In this document: positions 33,991 through 42,583 of the stretch, one piece after another
How the letters are laid out: each line of letters opens with the position of its first letter
Numbering within the stretch: position 1 is the first letter of the stretch
Source of the DNA: Phycisphaerae bacterium
GTDB lineage: Bacteria; Chloroflexota; Anaerolineae; 4572-78; J111
Length of the DNA: 56,000 nucleotides
Direction: 5' to 3'
Assembly: GCA_028285035.1 (NCBI GenBank)
Contig: JANQQF010000121.1
Span: 1 to 56,000, forward strand
Notes under the pieces: generated by a model
What the model saw: only the letters and a program-made list of their open reading frames with translations
Database searches by the model: none
Told to the model about the DNA's origin: nothing
Position numbers and translations under genes: made by a program

Positions 33991-34773
33991 ATGGCAGACG
34001 TAATTGATTATAAAATTTATGGTGATGATATGCAGTTGGTCGAGGTTGAACTTGACCCCGGTGAAGGCATTCGGGCTGAAGTGGGCACGATGACCTACAT
34101 GGAAGATGGCATCGAAATGGATACCAGTACCGGCGGTGACAGCTTACTCGGCGGGCTATTCAAAGGCTTTCAACGGGCCCTGACCGGTGAAAGTTTCTTC
34201 ATCACCACCTTTGCTTACAATGGGCCAGCGGGCACCAAAGGGCACGTTGGTTTAGCCGCACCCTATCCAGGCACCATCGTACCATTGGATTTAGGGGCCT
34301 TGGGTGGTACATTCTTGTGTCAAAAAGACTCATTCCTTTGTGCCGCATCAGGCACCGAAATTGAAGTTGCCTTTACCCGAAAATTATCAACAGGGTTCTT
34401 CGGCGGCGAAGGCTTTATCTTGCAACGCCTTGTCGGTGATGGCATGGCTTTTGTGCATGCTGGGGGAACGATTATTGAGCGTAATCTGCAAGCCGGAGAA
34501 CGTCTGCGAGTTGACACGGGTTGTTTGGTCGCCTTTGCCCCATCCGTTGACTACGATATCCAATTTATGAAAGGGATCAAAAACGCTCTATTTGGTGGTG
34601 AAGGTCTCTTTCTAGCGAGTTTAACTGGACCAGGTAAAGTTTACTTGCAAAGCCTGCCCTTCTCTCGTCTCGCTGACCGAATTATGGTGGCTAGTCGCTC
34701 CTCAACGGGTGAAAGTCGTGGCGCTGCCGGTCTAGGTGGGGAACTATTGGGTGGCATCCTCAGTGGGGATTAA
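33991..34773 (+). CDS. AIM24 / TIGR00266-family protein
   Basis: A 260-residue soluble protein of the AIM24 family, a double-stranded beta-helix fold of unknown biochemical function. Family features are LVEVELDPGEGIRAEVGTM, a Gly-rich turn GGLFKGFQRALTGESFF, LSTGFFGGEGFILQRLVGDG and LFGGEGLFLASLTGPGKVYL. It has a strong AGGAGATATAA SD and its own promoter. A rho-independent terminator follows 24 bp after its stop. The next gene starts inside its 3' end. Function unknown. Confidence 0.9.
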   Translation: MADVIDYKIYGDDMQLVEVELDPGEGIRAEVGTMTYMEDGIEMDTSTGGDSLLGGLFKGFQRALTGESFFITTFAYNGPAGTKGHVGLAAPYPGTIVPLDLGALGGTFLCQKDSFLCAASGTEIEVAFTRKLSTGFFGGEGFILQRLVGDGMAFVHAGGTIIERNLQAGERLRVDTGCLVAFAPSVDYDIQFMKGIKNALFGGEGLFLASLTGPGKVYLQSLPFSRLADRIMVASRSSTGESRGAAGLGGELLGGILSGD

Positions 34774-35953
34774 GCCGTACCGTTGGCTACAGAATCAGAC
34801 CCAAAGGGCAAGCGTCCTTTGGGTCTTTTTGCTATGCGTCCCCACCCTATTGGTAGGTTGCCAGCCTAACCCAAAACCTGCCTCACTCGTCCGAAGTTCG
34901 GACGATTTCAAGACAATTTCTGCCGATGTCTACTTCGATAAGGTGTATGGGGCTTGGCAAGCGACATTAGTTGCCAATCATACGGGCTTGGTCCATGAAG
35001 GAGAATATTTGACTGAGCCAAGTTCGGCAGATGCGATTGATCTTGTTTTGCTAGAAGAATGGCCTACTGACGATGACACCTCGGTCGAGTGGGTGGATTT
35101 GCATATTCTGGAAACGCACGGGCTCAATCCAACGTATCTTCAAATTCGGGATGAATGGGTGGATCATCTTAACCACGATATTTGGGTGTCGGCCTTAAAG
35201 GCAAGGCAATTGATGGATGAGGGATATGTACCCCCGGAGACCAGTCGGCCTGATCTAAATCCAGAAGGGGTATGGTCGATTGGGGCGCAACTGCAAACAG
35301 AAGTATTTGGAATGATGTCACCTGGCCTACCGGAAACGGCCAGTCAGCGGGCGGTCTACTTTGCCAAGGTGACCAATAGCGGTCTGGCAGTGGACGCGAG
35401 CGCTTTCTACACGCAAATGTATGCAATGGCCTATTTCGAAGAAGACATTCCGACACTGATTGAAAAAGCCCAGCTATCATTTCCCGAAGGGGCGCTCATC
35501 AATCGGGTTGTTAACAATGTTCGTACCTGGCACGAACAAAACCCCGATGACTGGCGAGCAACACGACAACATATTCAAGAAACCTATGACACCGATCCGC
35601 ACTGGTGGGCGTCGAAGGTTAATTTCGCCAGCACGATAATGGCTTTATTGTATGGTGAGGGGGATATGTTGAAAACCCTAACGATTGCAGCCTTGGCAGG
35701 ATGGGACGCTGATAATAATATGACTACAGTGGCGGGCTTGTTGGGTATTATCAGTGGATATCAAAACTTACCAGATGATATACGAACCTCCAGTAATGTT
35801 TATTTCAACGAAGATGTAACCGGTGATTTGCCTAAACGTCAAGCCGTTGATGAAATCGCTCGACGCACACAGCGGCTGGCTGAAGCAGTGATTATCGAGG
35901 CTGGGGGTGAGGTTCGGGACGGGGTGTATTATATTCCGATTTCAGATGATTGA
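34763..35953 (+). CDS. Lipoprotein of the ADP-ribosylglycohydrolase family
   Basis: A 396-residue protein. The most plausible start is GTG 34763 (GGTGG about 8 nt upstream), giving a signal with Lys4, Arg7 and Arg15, a hydrophobic stretch and a lipobox LLVGC (Cys33). GTG at 34736 is an alternative. The mature part has the family landmarks VYFDKVYGAWQATL, the acidic metal-binding DDDTSVEW and a late GWDADNN that corresponds to the usual GGDTDT. It would remove ADP-ribose or a related glycoside outside the cytoplasm, which is unusual for this family. It overlaps the AIM24 gene by 11 bp, and a strong terminator hairpin covers codons 12-22. Confidence 0.78.
   Translation: MGIKPYRWLQNQTQRASVLWVFLLCVPTLLVGCQPNPKPASLVRSSDDFKTISADVYFDKVYGAWQATLVANHTGLVHEGEYLTEPSSADAIDLVLLEEWPTDDDTSVEWVDLHILETHGLNPTYLQIRDEWVDHLNHDIWVSALKARQLMDEGYVPPETSRPDLNPEGVWSIGAQLQTEVFGMMSPGLPETASQRAVYFAKVTNSGLAVDASAFYTQMYAMAYFEEDIPTLIEKAQLSFPEGALINRVVNNVRTWHEQNPDDWRATRQHIQETYDTDPHWWASKVNFASTIMALLYGEGDMLKTLTIAALAGWDADNNMTTVAGLLGIISGYQNLPDDIRTSSNVYFNEDVTGDLPKRQAVDEIARRTQRLAEAVIIEAGGEVRDGVYYIPISDD
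34797..34830 (+). terminator. Rho-independent terminator of the AIM24 gene, embedded in the next gene
   Basis: A perfect 11-bp stem (AGACCCAAAGG 34797-34807, CCTTTGGGTCT 34816-34826) with an 8-nt loop and a T-run follows the AIM24 stop. It falls inside the signal-peptide codons of the ADP-ribosylglycohydrolase gene, so most transcripts would stop before that gene. Confidence 0.85.
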
Positions 35954-35955
35954 GT

Positions 35956-36013
35956 TGGTCTCTCCTCTCACCCACCCGCTTCGCGGGCACCCTCTCCCTC
36001 AAGAGAGGGAAAA
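35956..36013. repeat. Palindromic intergenic repeat overlapping a gene end
   Basis: Two hairpins, CCCGC-TTC-GCGGG (35975-35987) and CCCTCTC / GAGAGGG (35990-36009), form a classic dispersed CTCTCCC/GAGAGGG repeat. It overlaps the end of the GT-C gene and provides its stop codon. It also separates that gene from the convergent ADP-ribosylglycohydrolase gene and may act as a terminator. Confidence 0.65.
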
Positions 36014-37566
36014 ATACCATTGCTTCTGTTATCAAAAAAGCTCATTAGACCACGTATGATCAGATACCCAGCGGCAACTACAACAAGCCGTAACGTTGGC
36101 ATCCACTCCGTCTCGCGCACCCACTCATACTCACGGAAATCGAGAGGATTAACATACGTGATGTAGGATAAAGCAAGACTGCCACTGAGATAGAGCCACG
36201 GGAGTAACGTGAGCCACTGCCAGTTGGTTTCCCCCTCTCGGGGTGGCAAAAACGGCAAAAAGATCATCAATATCAACATATACCACGGATGCACGGTTGG
36301 CGTCAGCAACAGGTAGACCATGAACGGAATCGCCATCAAACGCAAGCTCGCTAGATTGTTCACCTGGTTGTTAGCGCTGTATCGCCACGCAATCAACCAG
36401 GTTAGTCCAACAACGAATACCTGCCCTACACCAATCAATCGTTTTGCATCGTCCAAAGGCTCTAAAACACCCCAACTCGGCAACCACTTCACTTCCAGCC
36501 AGTGAAATAGGCCACTGTTAAAATTCCACTGATCGGCATAAATGCGAATAGCGCCAAAGAGACCCGTGCCATCCAACGGGCCAGTCAGCCCCCAGCCCGA
36601 AATTACGCCAAATGGAATCATAATCGCCAAGGTCACCACCCCATAAATGATGCGCTGTGACCACCGCCAACGCCAAAATAAAATGGTCATCAAAAAGAGG
36701 GGAAGAATTTTGGTCAGCGTTGCCAGCGCTAGAAAAAATGGAGGTAGTCCCATCTGGCTTAATCGGTTCATACTATCCATTGCCTCAGGCTGTTGCCTTG
36801 GTTGAAATGTCAACCAAACAGCTACCAAGGCCAAGCACACCATCAAAGCATCGATATGCGCTCCGTGTGCTACCTCAACAATCACCAACGGATTCCACAA
36901 ATAAATCAGTATCCGATGGGCTGGGAGATTGACCAACGCGAGCAATTTGGCAATCAAGAGAGCAGCTAGGAGATCAAAAGCAACCATCGCGATTTGCATT
37001 GACAAAGGCGTGAGTGGAAAAAGGCGTGTTAGGGTTACAAACAAAAACTGAGCAGTTGGTAAATAAGGGCTGGCCATCCACTGATTGTTGGCCAAGGCTC
37101 GAATGGGGACATCGAGATAATCGAGGTTGGGAGAGTCGATGGGATAGGCATAAGGACTTACCCCATTGTTGGCCACGTATCCGTCCCACAAATAACGATA
37201 AACGTCATCAGACCAAGTTGGGATTGTCCATAGGAGCAAGAGCCGAAACACAATCGCTGCTCCCCAAATCAGCCAAAGTGTACGAGAAGGCCGCCATTCC
37301 ACCCAGACAAGGCCCAGCAGATAACCTATGAAGGCGACAGTATACCAACCAATCGCATAAGGTGTAAACTCATCACGTAATGTACCGGCTTGTCCGTCAA
37401 GTAACACCAAGCCTAAATACGCACCGAGGCCAATGGCTGCACCCAGAATAAGGCCTGCTTGTTGAAAAAAGTAATGTTGCGTAATTTTCACGATTTGGAG
37501 TCCAGAATAGAATGGTGGTATAGCGATGAGGCCATCTGAATTAAAGTTATATTCATAAATAAACAT
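35968..37566 (-). CDS. GT-C-type polytopic glycosyltransferase (GT87/DUF2029-like)
   Basis: A 532-residue protein with about 11 transmembrane helices. The first large loop holds the acidic TWSDDVYRYLWDGYVANNG, typical of polyprenyl-phosphate-mannose-dependent GT-C enzymes, and WNPLVIVEVAHGAHIDALMV. It probably transfers a lipid-linked sugar on the outer face of the membrane. No good SD supports ATG 37566, only 8 bp from the divergent gene; GTG 37491 (VKITQHYFFQQ) is an alternative start. The last 15 residues (IFPSLEGEGAREAGG) are the translation of an intergenic palindromic repeat. Confidence 0.8.
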   Translation of the reverse strand: MFIYEYNFNSDGLIAIPPFYSGLQIVKITQHYFFQQAGLILGAAIGLGAYLGLVLLDGQAGTLRDEFTPYAIGWYTVAFIGYLLGLVWVEWRPSRTLWLIWGAAIVFRLLLLWTIPTWSDDVYRYLWDGYVANNGVSPYAYPIDSPNLDYLDVPIRALANNQWMASPYLPTAQFLFVTLTRLFPLTPLSMQIAMVAFDLLAALLIAKLLALVNLPAHRILIYLWNPLVIVEVAHGAHIDALMVCLALVAVWLTFQPRQQPEAMDSMNRLSQMGLPPFFLALATLTKILPLFLMTILFWRWRWSQRIIYGVVTLAIMIPFGVISGWGLTGPLDGTGLFGAIRIYADQWNFNSGLFHWLEVKWLPSWGVLEPLDDAKRLIGVGQVFVVGLTWLIAWRYSANNQVNNLASLRLMAIPFMVYLLLTPTVHPWYMLILMIFLPFLPPREGETNWQWLTLLPWLYLSGSLALSYITYVNPLDFREYEWVRETEWMPTLRLVVVAAGYLIIRGLMSFFDNRSNGIFPSLEGEGAREAGG

Positions 37567-37574
37567 CCCACCAA

Positions 37575-38300
37575 ATGAGCTTGTCCATACTAACTTTTAT
37601 GTTGACATACAGTCTTGTTTGTATTGTAAGTTGTATCCTCATTTTAACTTTACTTTCTCGATTAAGTTGGCTTCCTGCTATTCTTGCATTTGCCAGCCCT
37701 GATGTAGCCTATTTTAAGAAAACAGACTGGCCCATTATCGCCTTAACGATTGATGATTCTCCTGACACTAACACAACGCCTCTTATTCTCACAACTTTAA
37801 AACAACATCATATCAAAGCCACATTTTTTATCATCAGTGGTCAAATATCGGGCAATGAGAAAATTATGGAAGAGATTGTTCAGGATGGCCATGAACTAGC
37901 CAATCATTTGACCGAAGATAGGCCAAGTATCAAATTATCACTTGCAGAATTCGAGGCAAGTTTACAAAAAGCTGATACCGCTATTGCTCAATTCTCAGAG
38001 CCTAAATGGATGCGGCCAGCGTCCGGTTGGTACAATCGAGACATGTTACAGATCGCTAAAAAATACAATTATCGGGTTGCCCTAGGTTCTATATTCCCCT
38101 TCGACACTCATATTAAATCATCCTGGTTTGCAAAAAACTACATCCTCTTTAAGATTACCCCCGGCGCTATTATCATTTTACACGATGGTAACTCAAGAGG
38201 TCTGAGGACAGCGGTTACATTAGATAAAGTTGTACCAGCACTCAAAAAACGTGGCTACAAATTCGTGACCCTTTCAGAACTTTTTGATGAAAACGCATAA
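37575..38300 (+). CDS. Polysaccharide deacetylase (NodB/CE4-like), membrane-anchored
   Basis: A 241-residue protein. One N-terminal transmembrane segment (YSLVCIVSCILILTLLSRL) is followed by a NodB domain: IALTIDDSPD (motif 1; usual TFDDGP, both Asp present), GHELANH (motif 2 His pair), RPASGWYN (motif 3) and IIILHDGN (motif 5). It likely de-N-acetylates a cell-wall or capsular glycan. It is visibly richer in A/T than its neighbours, which may reflect recent acquisition. Its start is 8 bp from the divergent GT-C gene and lacks a clear SD; ATG 37599 is an alternative. Confidence 0.85.
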   Translation: MSLSILTFMLTYSLVCIVSCILILTLLSRLSWLPAILAFASPDVAYFKKTDWPIIALTIDDSPDTNTTPLILTTLKQHHIKATFFIISGQISGNEKIMEEIVQDGHELANHLTEDRPSIKLSLAEFEASLQKADTAIAQFSEPKWMRPASGWYNRDMLQIAKKYNYRVALGSIFPFDTHIKSSWFAKNYILFKITPGAIIILHDGNSRGLRTAVTLDKVVPALKKRGYKFVTLSELFDENA

Positions 38301-38373
38301 GGTTCAAAATATCTGCATAAGTTACTAACATTTCCTTTGATTGTGGTTAATCGTAACCCGGAGTTAACTGTAT

Positions 38374-39117
38374 ATGAAAATTAGTGAGGACTCCGTAAAG
38401 CACCTCACAAATTCCCCGGCATCACGGCCAACTATTAGTGTCATTATTCCCGTTTTGAATGAAGAGGATAGCATTGGGGCTGTTCTAGATGACATCCCCC
38501 CTCAGCTTAAGACTGAGGTTATTGTGGTTGATAACGGTTGTACCGATCAAACCATCCCTATCGCCCAAGCCCGAGGCGCCCGAATTGTTGTGGCCGAGCA
38601 GCGTGGCTATGGGGCGGCCTGCTATGCGGGAACACTGGCGGCGAAGGGGCAAATTTTAGTCTATTTGGACGGCGATTATTCCGATTACCCAGAGGAAATG
38701 GTTGACTTAGTACAGCCGTTGCTTGCACAAGAAGCCGATCTGGTCTTAGGGTCACGCTTGGCGCGGGGCGACTTACCTCGTGAGGCGATGCCGTTTCAGC
38801 AACATTTCGGCAACTGGCTCACAGCTTGGTTGATGCGGGGCTTATACCGTGTCCCCGTCACCGATTTAAGCCCCTTTCGGGCGGTACGCAAAGATACGGT
38901 ACTTACGCTCAATATGCAAGAGATGACTTTTGGCTGGCCCACCGAAATGATGGTCAAAGCAGCGCGACGTGGCCTACGATTGCAGGAAATTCCCGTTCGC
39001 TATCGGCCCCGTTTAGGGGGAAAGAGCAAAATCAGTGGGACTCTGCGGGGGACAATTTTGGCAGGCTACTACATTTTGACCACAACATTTCGATATGCGT
39101 GGGGGACAGTCGAGTAA
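38374..39117 (+). CDS. Glycosyltransferase family 2 (dolichol-phosphate-mannose-synthase-like)
   Basis: A 247-residue GT-A enzyme with no obvious transmembrane helices. It has VIIPVLNEEDSIGAVLDDIP, VVDNGCTDQT, YLDGDYSDYPEEM (DxD), GSRLARGDL and a late RYRPRLGGKSKISGT loop, as in enzymes that load sugars onto polyprenyl phosphate. Product sugar unknown; it could supply the GT-C enzyme encoded 0.8 kb to the left. GGAG is about 10 nt before the ATG. Downstream of the deacetylase on the same strand (73-bp gap). Confidence 0.9.
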   Translation: MKISEDSVKHLTNSPASRPTISVIIPVLNEEDSIGAVLDDIPPQLKTEVIVVDNGCTDQTIPIAQARGARIVVAEQRGYGAACYAGTLAAKGQILVYLDGDYSDYPEEMVDLVQPLLAQEADLVLGSRLARGDLPREAMPFQQHFGNWLTAWLMRGLYRVPVTDLSPFRAVRKDTVLTLNMQEMTFGWPTEMMVKAARRGLRLQEIPVRYRPRLGGKSKISGTLRGTILAGYYILTTTFRYAWGTVE

Positions 39118-39210
39118 TTAGGCCATTTGTCATTTTCGGTATTGAGCCGTGGATAAAAATTGCCGTTATGAATGATTACCAGCTCGTAGTACAAATGAGG
39201 ACACATAAAG

Positions 39211-39996
39211 ATGGCACCATTTAATACCCACTTTTTAGTGGCTGAGAAAGTATGGCCGATAATGCCAGAAGGTCCGTGGCTTGATCATTTTGGCCAATTT
39301 TGTTTTGGCTGTGTCGCCCCAGATGTCGACAAAGCTTCAGATACGTTGACTCAAAAAGATACCCATTTTTATGATAAAACGACCGATTATGAGCTGATGG
39401 CCAAGGCGCGATCTACAGCGTTCTTGTCACAACAAGACACCTTTCTAACGGCTCCATTTCATCACCTTTCGGCTGAAGCTCAGGCCTTTGTTTTGGGGTA
39501 TCTTTGCCACTTGACGGTTGATGAGGTGACAAAACATCAGTGGCGATATGAAACGTGGATGAAGTTTGGAAACATTCGACCGACATCCGCCTTTGCGGCG
39601 CTTGATGAAATCGCTTGGGAAAAAACGGATGATTATGAGTTGATCCGAGCAGTGCTTAACGACGTTGAAGCACAGAATGTGATTACCGTTATCCCGATCC
39701 ACGATCTAGAGAAAATGTTGCGGGGTGTGCAAGCTTTTGCCACTGCTCGTCAGATTGATGGTGAATACATCGCTTTGCTCAAAGTATTTGGTCAGTTCTC
39801 GGCTGATGAGGAACAAGACAAATTGAAGCTACTACAGCAGGAATTAGTTATCGCTCGAGAACGGGTACATAACTTTCAAATTGAAGCCGCTGTTGAGGCT
39901 AGCATTATTCATACAACCAATCGGATCAACGATTTGTTGAAAGGCCATCGACCTGATCCGGCCTATCCGGCGTTGTTAGGTACAGAGAGTGCTTAA
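39211..39996 (+). CDS. Zinc-dependent phospholipase C-family-like protein
   Basis: A 261-residue helical protein. THFLVAEKVW, FCFGCVAPDVDK, DTHFYD and FVLGYLCHLTVDEV carry the spaced His/Asp residues of the zinc-dependent phospholipase C fold. No signal peptide is seen, so unlike secreted phospholipases it would be cytosolic. The C-terminal half (about 165-261) is a long helical region. The activity is not certain; many proteins annotated this way are uncharacterised. Follows the GT2 gene by 93 bp. Confidence 0.7.
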   Translation: MAPFNTHFLVAEKVWPIMPEGPWLDHFGQFCFGCVAPDVDKASDTLTQKDTHFYDKTTDYELMAKARSTAFLSQQDTFLTAPFHHLSAEAQAFVLGYLCHLTVDEVTKHQWRYETWMKFGNIRPTSAFAALDEIAWEKTDDYELIRAVLNDVEAQNVITVIPIHDLEKMLRGVQAFATARQIDGEYIALLKVFGQFSADEEQDKLKLLQQELVIARERVHNFQIEAAVEASIIHTTNRINDLLKGHRPDPAYPALLGTESA

Positions 39997-40000
39997 TAAA

Positions 40001-40034
40001 AAGAAAAAGGCTGGCCCAAACTCAGGCCAACCTT
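40001..40034 (-). terminator. Rho-independent terminator, minus strand
   Basis: AAGGCTGGCC (40007-40016) pairs with GGCCAACCTT (40025-40034), one mismatch. On the minus strand it is followed by TTTTTCTTTTTATT, suiting the secreted-protein gene that ends at 40060. It may also end the plus-strand gene. Confidence 0.75.
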
Positions 40035-40059
40035 ACACATGTCTGTTTTAGTTCCAACC

Positions 40060-41220
40060 CTAATCGTCTGTCATAACGCCTTTTGTTGGAACTTTGATCA
40101 CAGGCGCAGAGCTATTAGCGTATGAGGAGTTTCCACCGCTATCGACCGCCTCAACACAAACATAGTACACTTTCCCCGTGGTATATGTGCCACTTGACAA
40201 ATCCCACACAAACGATTGATTGGCTAGCCCTGATCCACTTGCCGTTGTTGAATTAAAGATGAGAGGCAGGTAAATTTGAAATGCCCCCCCACCAGGATTA
40301 GGATTATAGACACTAGTACTTCCTGAAATTTCGGTCCAGCCAGTTAGGCTGGAATCACAGGTGGGTGAATTAGCCGGAAGCAATAACTCATCTTGTTCTT
40401 GATAATACAAGGTAGAGGTGACTGTATCTGTATCACTAACTGACCATTGTACGGTGTATTGACTAGCTGGAGGCTCACTGGCAACAATATCACCCGTCAG
40501 ATAGGCATAATCTAAGTAGAAGAAGTCAGGCGAGTCACCTGATGGATTGCCGCTTCCATCAGCCCAGTTTTCGTGAGGCCAAATGCCAAAGGACTCAATT
40601 GAGCTACCACTTTGCCCCCAATCCCAATTATTCGGGCTTTGATTACTCCCCAAACTATCCCTCAAATCAAAATAGTAAACACACCACGCCCCATATGTAC
40701 AGCCCTGAGTATGGACTAAATAGGGTTTTGTAAAGCGTCGGGTGGGCAAAGCATCAAAGAGCCAATTGTCACTCCAGTTTGCGGTGTAGAGCACTCGTCC
40801 ATTCGTTGCTCCGGTTCCTGCTTCCCCAGCCCCTTTATTCGGAATATACAATCGCATAATGAAATAGTAATACTGTGCGCCATCAATCGAGGTGTCAGAG
40901 TTGGTATAAAAGGCAGAAGCAAGATCACTACCCTGGGGGGTTACACCACGCAACGCAGAGCCATAAATATCAGTAAAGGAGGTGTCCACAGTGTAACTTG
41001 TCGTTCCCCCAGATGTATTAGGCTGCACCCAAACGATGTCATTTGTACTATCCATATCCCAGACATTGCCCTGGGAGGCCCCAAAGTCTCCCTCAGTTGA
41101 AGAAGGGGCCACAACCGAAACAGTTGGGGCCTGAGCCAAAACTAAATGGGCCGTCATAAAAATAAAAAGACCGCAGGCTAGCAGTGCTGCGGTGATCATT
41201 TGACGAGATAATGAAACCAT
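40060..41220 (-). CDS. Secreted beta-rich protein with an internal YLPL motif
   Basis: A 386-residue exported protein. The signal peptide (about 1-30) ends LVLAQA. Residues about 40-230 look like a carbohydrate-binding-type beta sandwich (YYYFIMRLYIPNKG, FGIWPHENW, FFYLDYAYLTGD). Residues about 245-380 are fibronectin-III-like (QYTVQWSVSD, GKVYYVCVEAVDSGGN). The phrase FQIYLPLIFN, a tail motif in other secreted proteins here, sits inside a loop of the second domain rather than at the C-terminus. A perfect AAGGAGGAATA SD precedes the ATG. Function unknown. Confidence 0.7.
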   Translation of the reverse strand: MVSLSRQMITAALLACGLFIFMTAHLVLAQAPTVSVVAPSSTEGDFGASQGNVWDMDSTNDIVWVQPNTSGGTTSYTVDTSFTDIYGSALRGVTPQGSDLASAFYTNSDTSIDGAQYYYFIMRLYIPNKGAGEAGTGATNGRVLYTANWSDNWLFDALPTRRFTKPYLVHTQGCTYGAWCVYYFDLRDSLGSNQSPNNWDWGQSGSSIESFGIWPHENWADGSGNPSGDSPDFFYLDYAYLTGDIVASEPPASQYTVQWSVSDTDTVTSTLYYQEQDELLLPANSPTCDSSLTGWTEISGSTSVYNPNPGGGAFQIYLPLIFNSTTASGSGLANQSFVWDLSSGTYTTGKVYYVCVEAVDSGGNSSYANSSAPVIKVPTKGVMTDD

Positions 41221-41313
41221 TATTCCTCCTTAATTATCAAATCTGTTTTATAAAATGCCCTTTTTAAAACTAACTCAACTATGAGATCTATTCTAAAAAG
41301 GGCAATATCAGAC

Positions 41314-42387
41314 TTATGGTGTATCTGATGTCTCCGACTCTACATTGTCAGGTTTATCTTGGGCATCTTCTTGTTTCAGTTCAACTGGTGGCATACCAAG
41401 CGTGTGGGCCTTAGCCTTTTCCACAATTGTCGGGGCTGGCTCATCAGAGATCATTGTACGATCAGAATCAACTTGAGCGGGTGTTCGCTTTGGTGTTGGG
41501 CGAAGTATCGGCTCGGGTGAAGGCGTCACTTCAATAATCTTTTCATCAGCTTCCTCATCAGGCGCTTCTGGCTCAACTGGCCTTGATGCTAAAACAGGCA
41601 CCCCTGATGGGGGGGTAATTGTTCGATCAGCTGTTTCACCTGAAGGCAAGGCTTGCATTCCTTGCGCATTTAATAACTGAATCTCTTGACGAACACGGTC
41701 CAATTCAGCCTGAACGAAATTGATATCTGTTGTTAATTCGATTGGCTCATTTGCGCCAAATTTACTGCGCTGGGTTTCTAACGATGATAACTTACTCTGC
41801 CAATCGTCCACCTGTTTATGTAATGAGTCTAGCAGTAACGCTAAAACAGAGGGAACCCCTTGCTTGGTGGCGTGGCCAAATTGACCGATCGCTTGATTAA
41901 TAAGCCCCAACAACGTTTCACATTGGGCATACAGTTCACCATAATTGGTGTCCCGCCGCCGTACTTGGCTGGCCTGAAACACCCCAAAGGAGGCCATAAC
42001 CATAAAAAAGCCGATCGTGCTAATCACGCAACCGATACTATTGACAATCACATCCTCTAGAATGATGGCATTGATGCCCAATCCCAACAACGCTAAAATA
42101 ACCCCAAGCGTAATAACCATAAACAACCGGGGAATGGTTTTACGTCGGGCACGTTCAGCTTGAGCGGCCTCTGTTACAGCGCGCGGGACTTGTTTGTCAA
42201 AGTTTGGGGATTGTAACAACGCCTTCGCTTCAAGACGAAGCTGGTTAAATTGCTCATTGTGAGCATTATTGCGCTCCTTGGCTGGTAGCGCAGAAATTTG
42301 ATCTCGTAGGGCCAACACCGAACTCCGAATCCGCTGCAACTTTACAATTTGCGGTTGCGTTAGGGTTGGCTGTAAACCGACACTCAT
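41314..42387 (-). CDS. Membrane protein with coiled-coil and low-complexity tail
   Basis: A 357-residue protein of no recognised family. About 15-80 is helical. About 99-160 contains two transmembrane segments (LFMVITLGVILALLGLGINA and VISTIGFFMVMASFGV). About 165-245 is a coiled coil (LASLLDSLHKQVDDWQSKL-like, VQAELDRVRQEIQLLNAQ). The last 100 residues are acidic and Pro/Thr-rich, probably disordered. It is monocistronic with 92-bp and 196-bp gaps on its two sides. AGGAAAG lies about 11 nt before the ATG. Confidence 0.6.
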   Translation of the reverse strand: MSVGLQPTLTQPQIVKLQRIRSSVLALRDQISALPAKERNNAHNEQFNQLRLEAKALLQSPNFDKQVPRAVTEAAQAERARRKTIPRLFMVITLGVILALLGLGINAIILEDVIVNSIGCVISTIGFFMVMASFGVFQASQVRRRDTNYGELYAQCETLLGLINQAIGQFGHATKQGVPSVLALLLDSLHKQVDDWQSKLSSLETQRSKFGANEPIELTTDINFVQAELDRVRQEIQLLNAQGMQALPSGETADRTITPPSGVPVLASRPVEPEAPDEEADEKIIEVTPSPEPILRPTPKRTPAQVDSDRTMISDEPAPTIVEKAKAHTLGMPPVELKQEDAQDKPDNVESETSDTP

Positions 42388-42583
42388 AACGACTACTTTC
42401 CTCGCATCTCCGAATATTTTACTGGCAGGGTAGCTGGTCGTTTGTAAAGCATATACTACAATCTATTCGTTCCCAGGAATAAATCGTATCCACAAAATGA
42501 GCAGTGATGTTGAGACAATTCTCCACCACTGCTCAAGTGACATCATCTTTAAGACTAAGGTTAAGGTAAATTCTATAATATCC

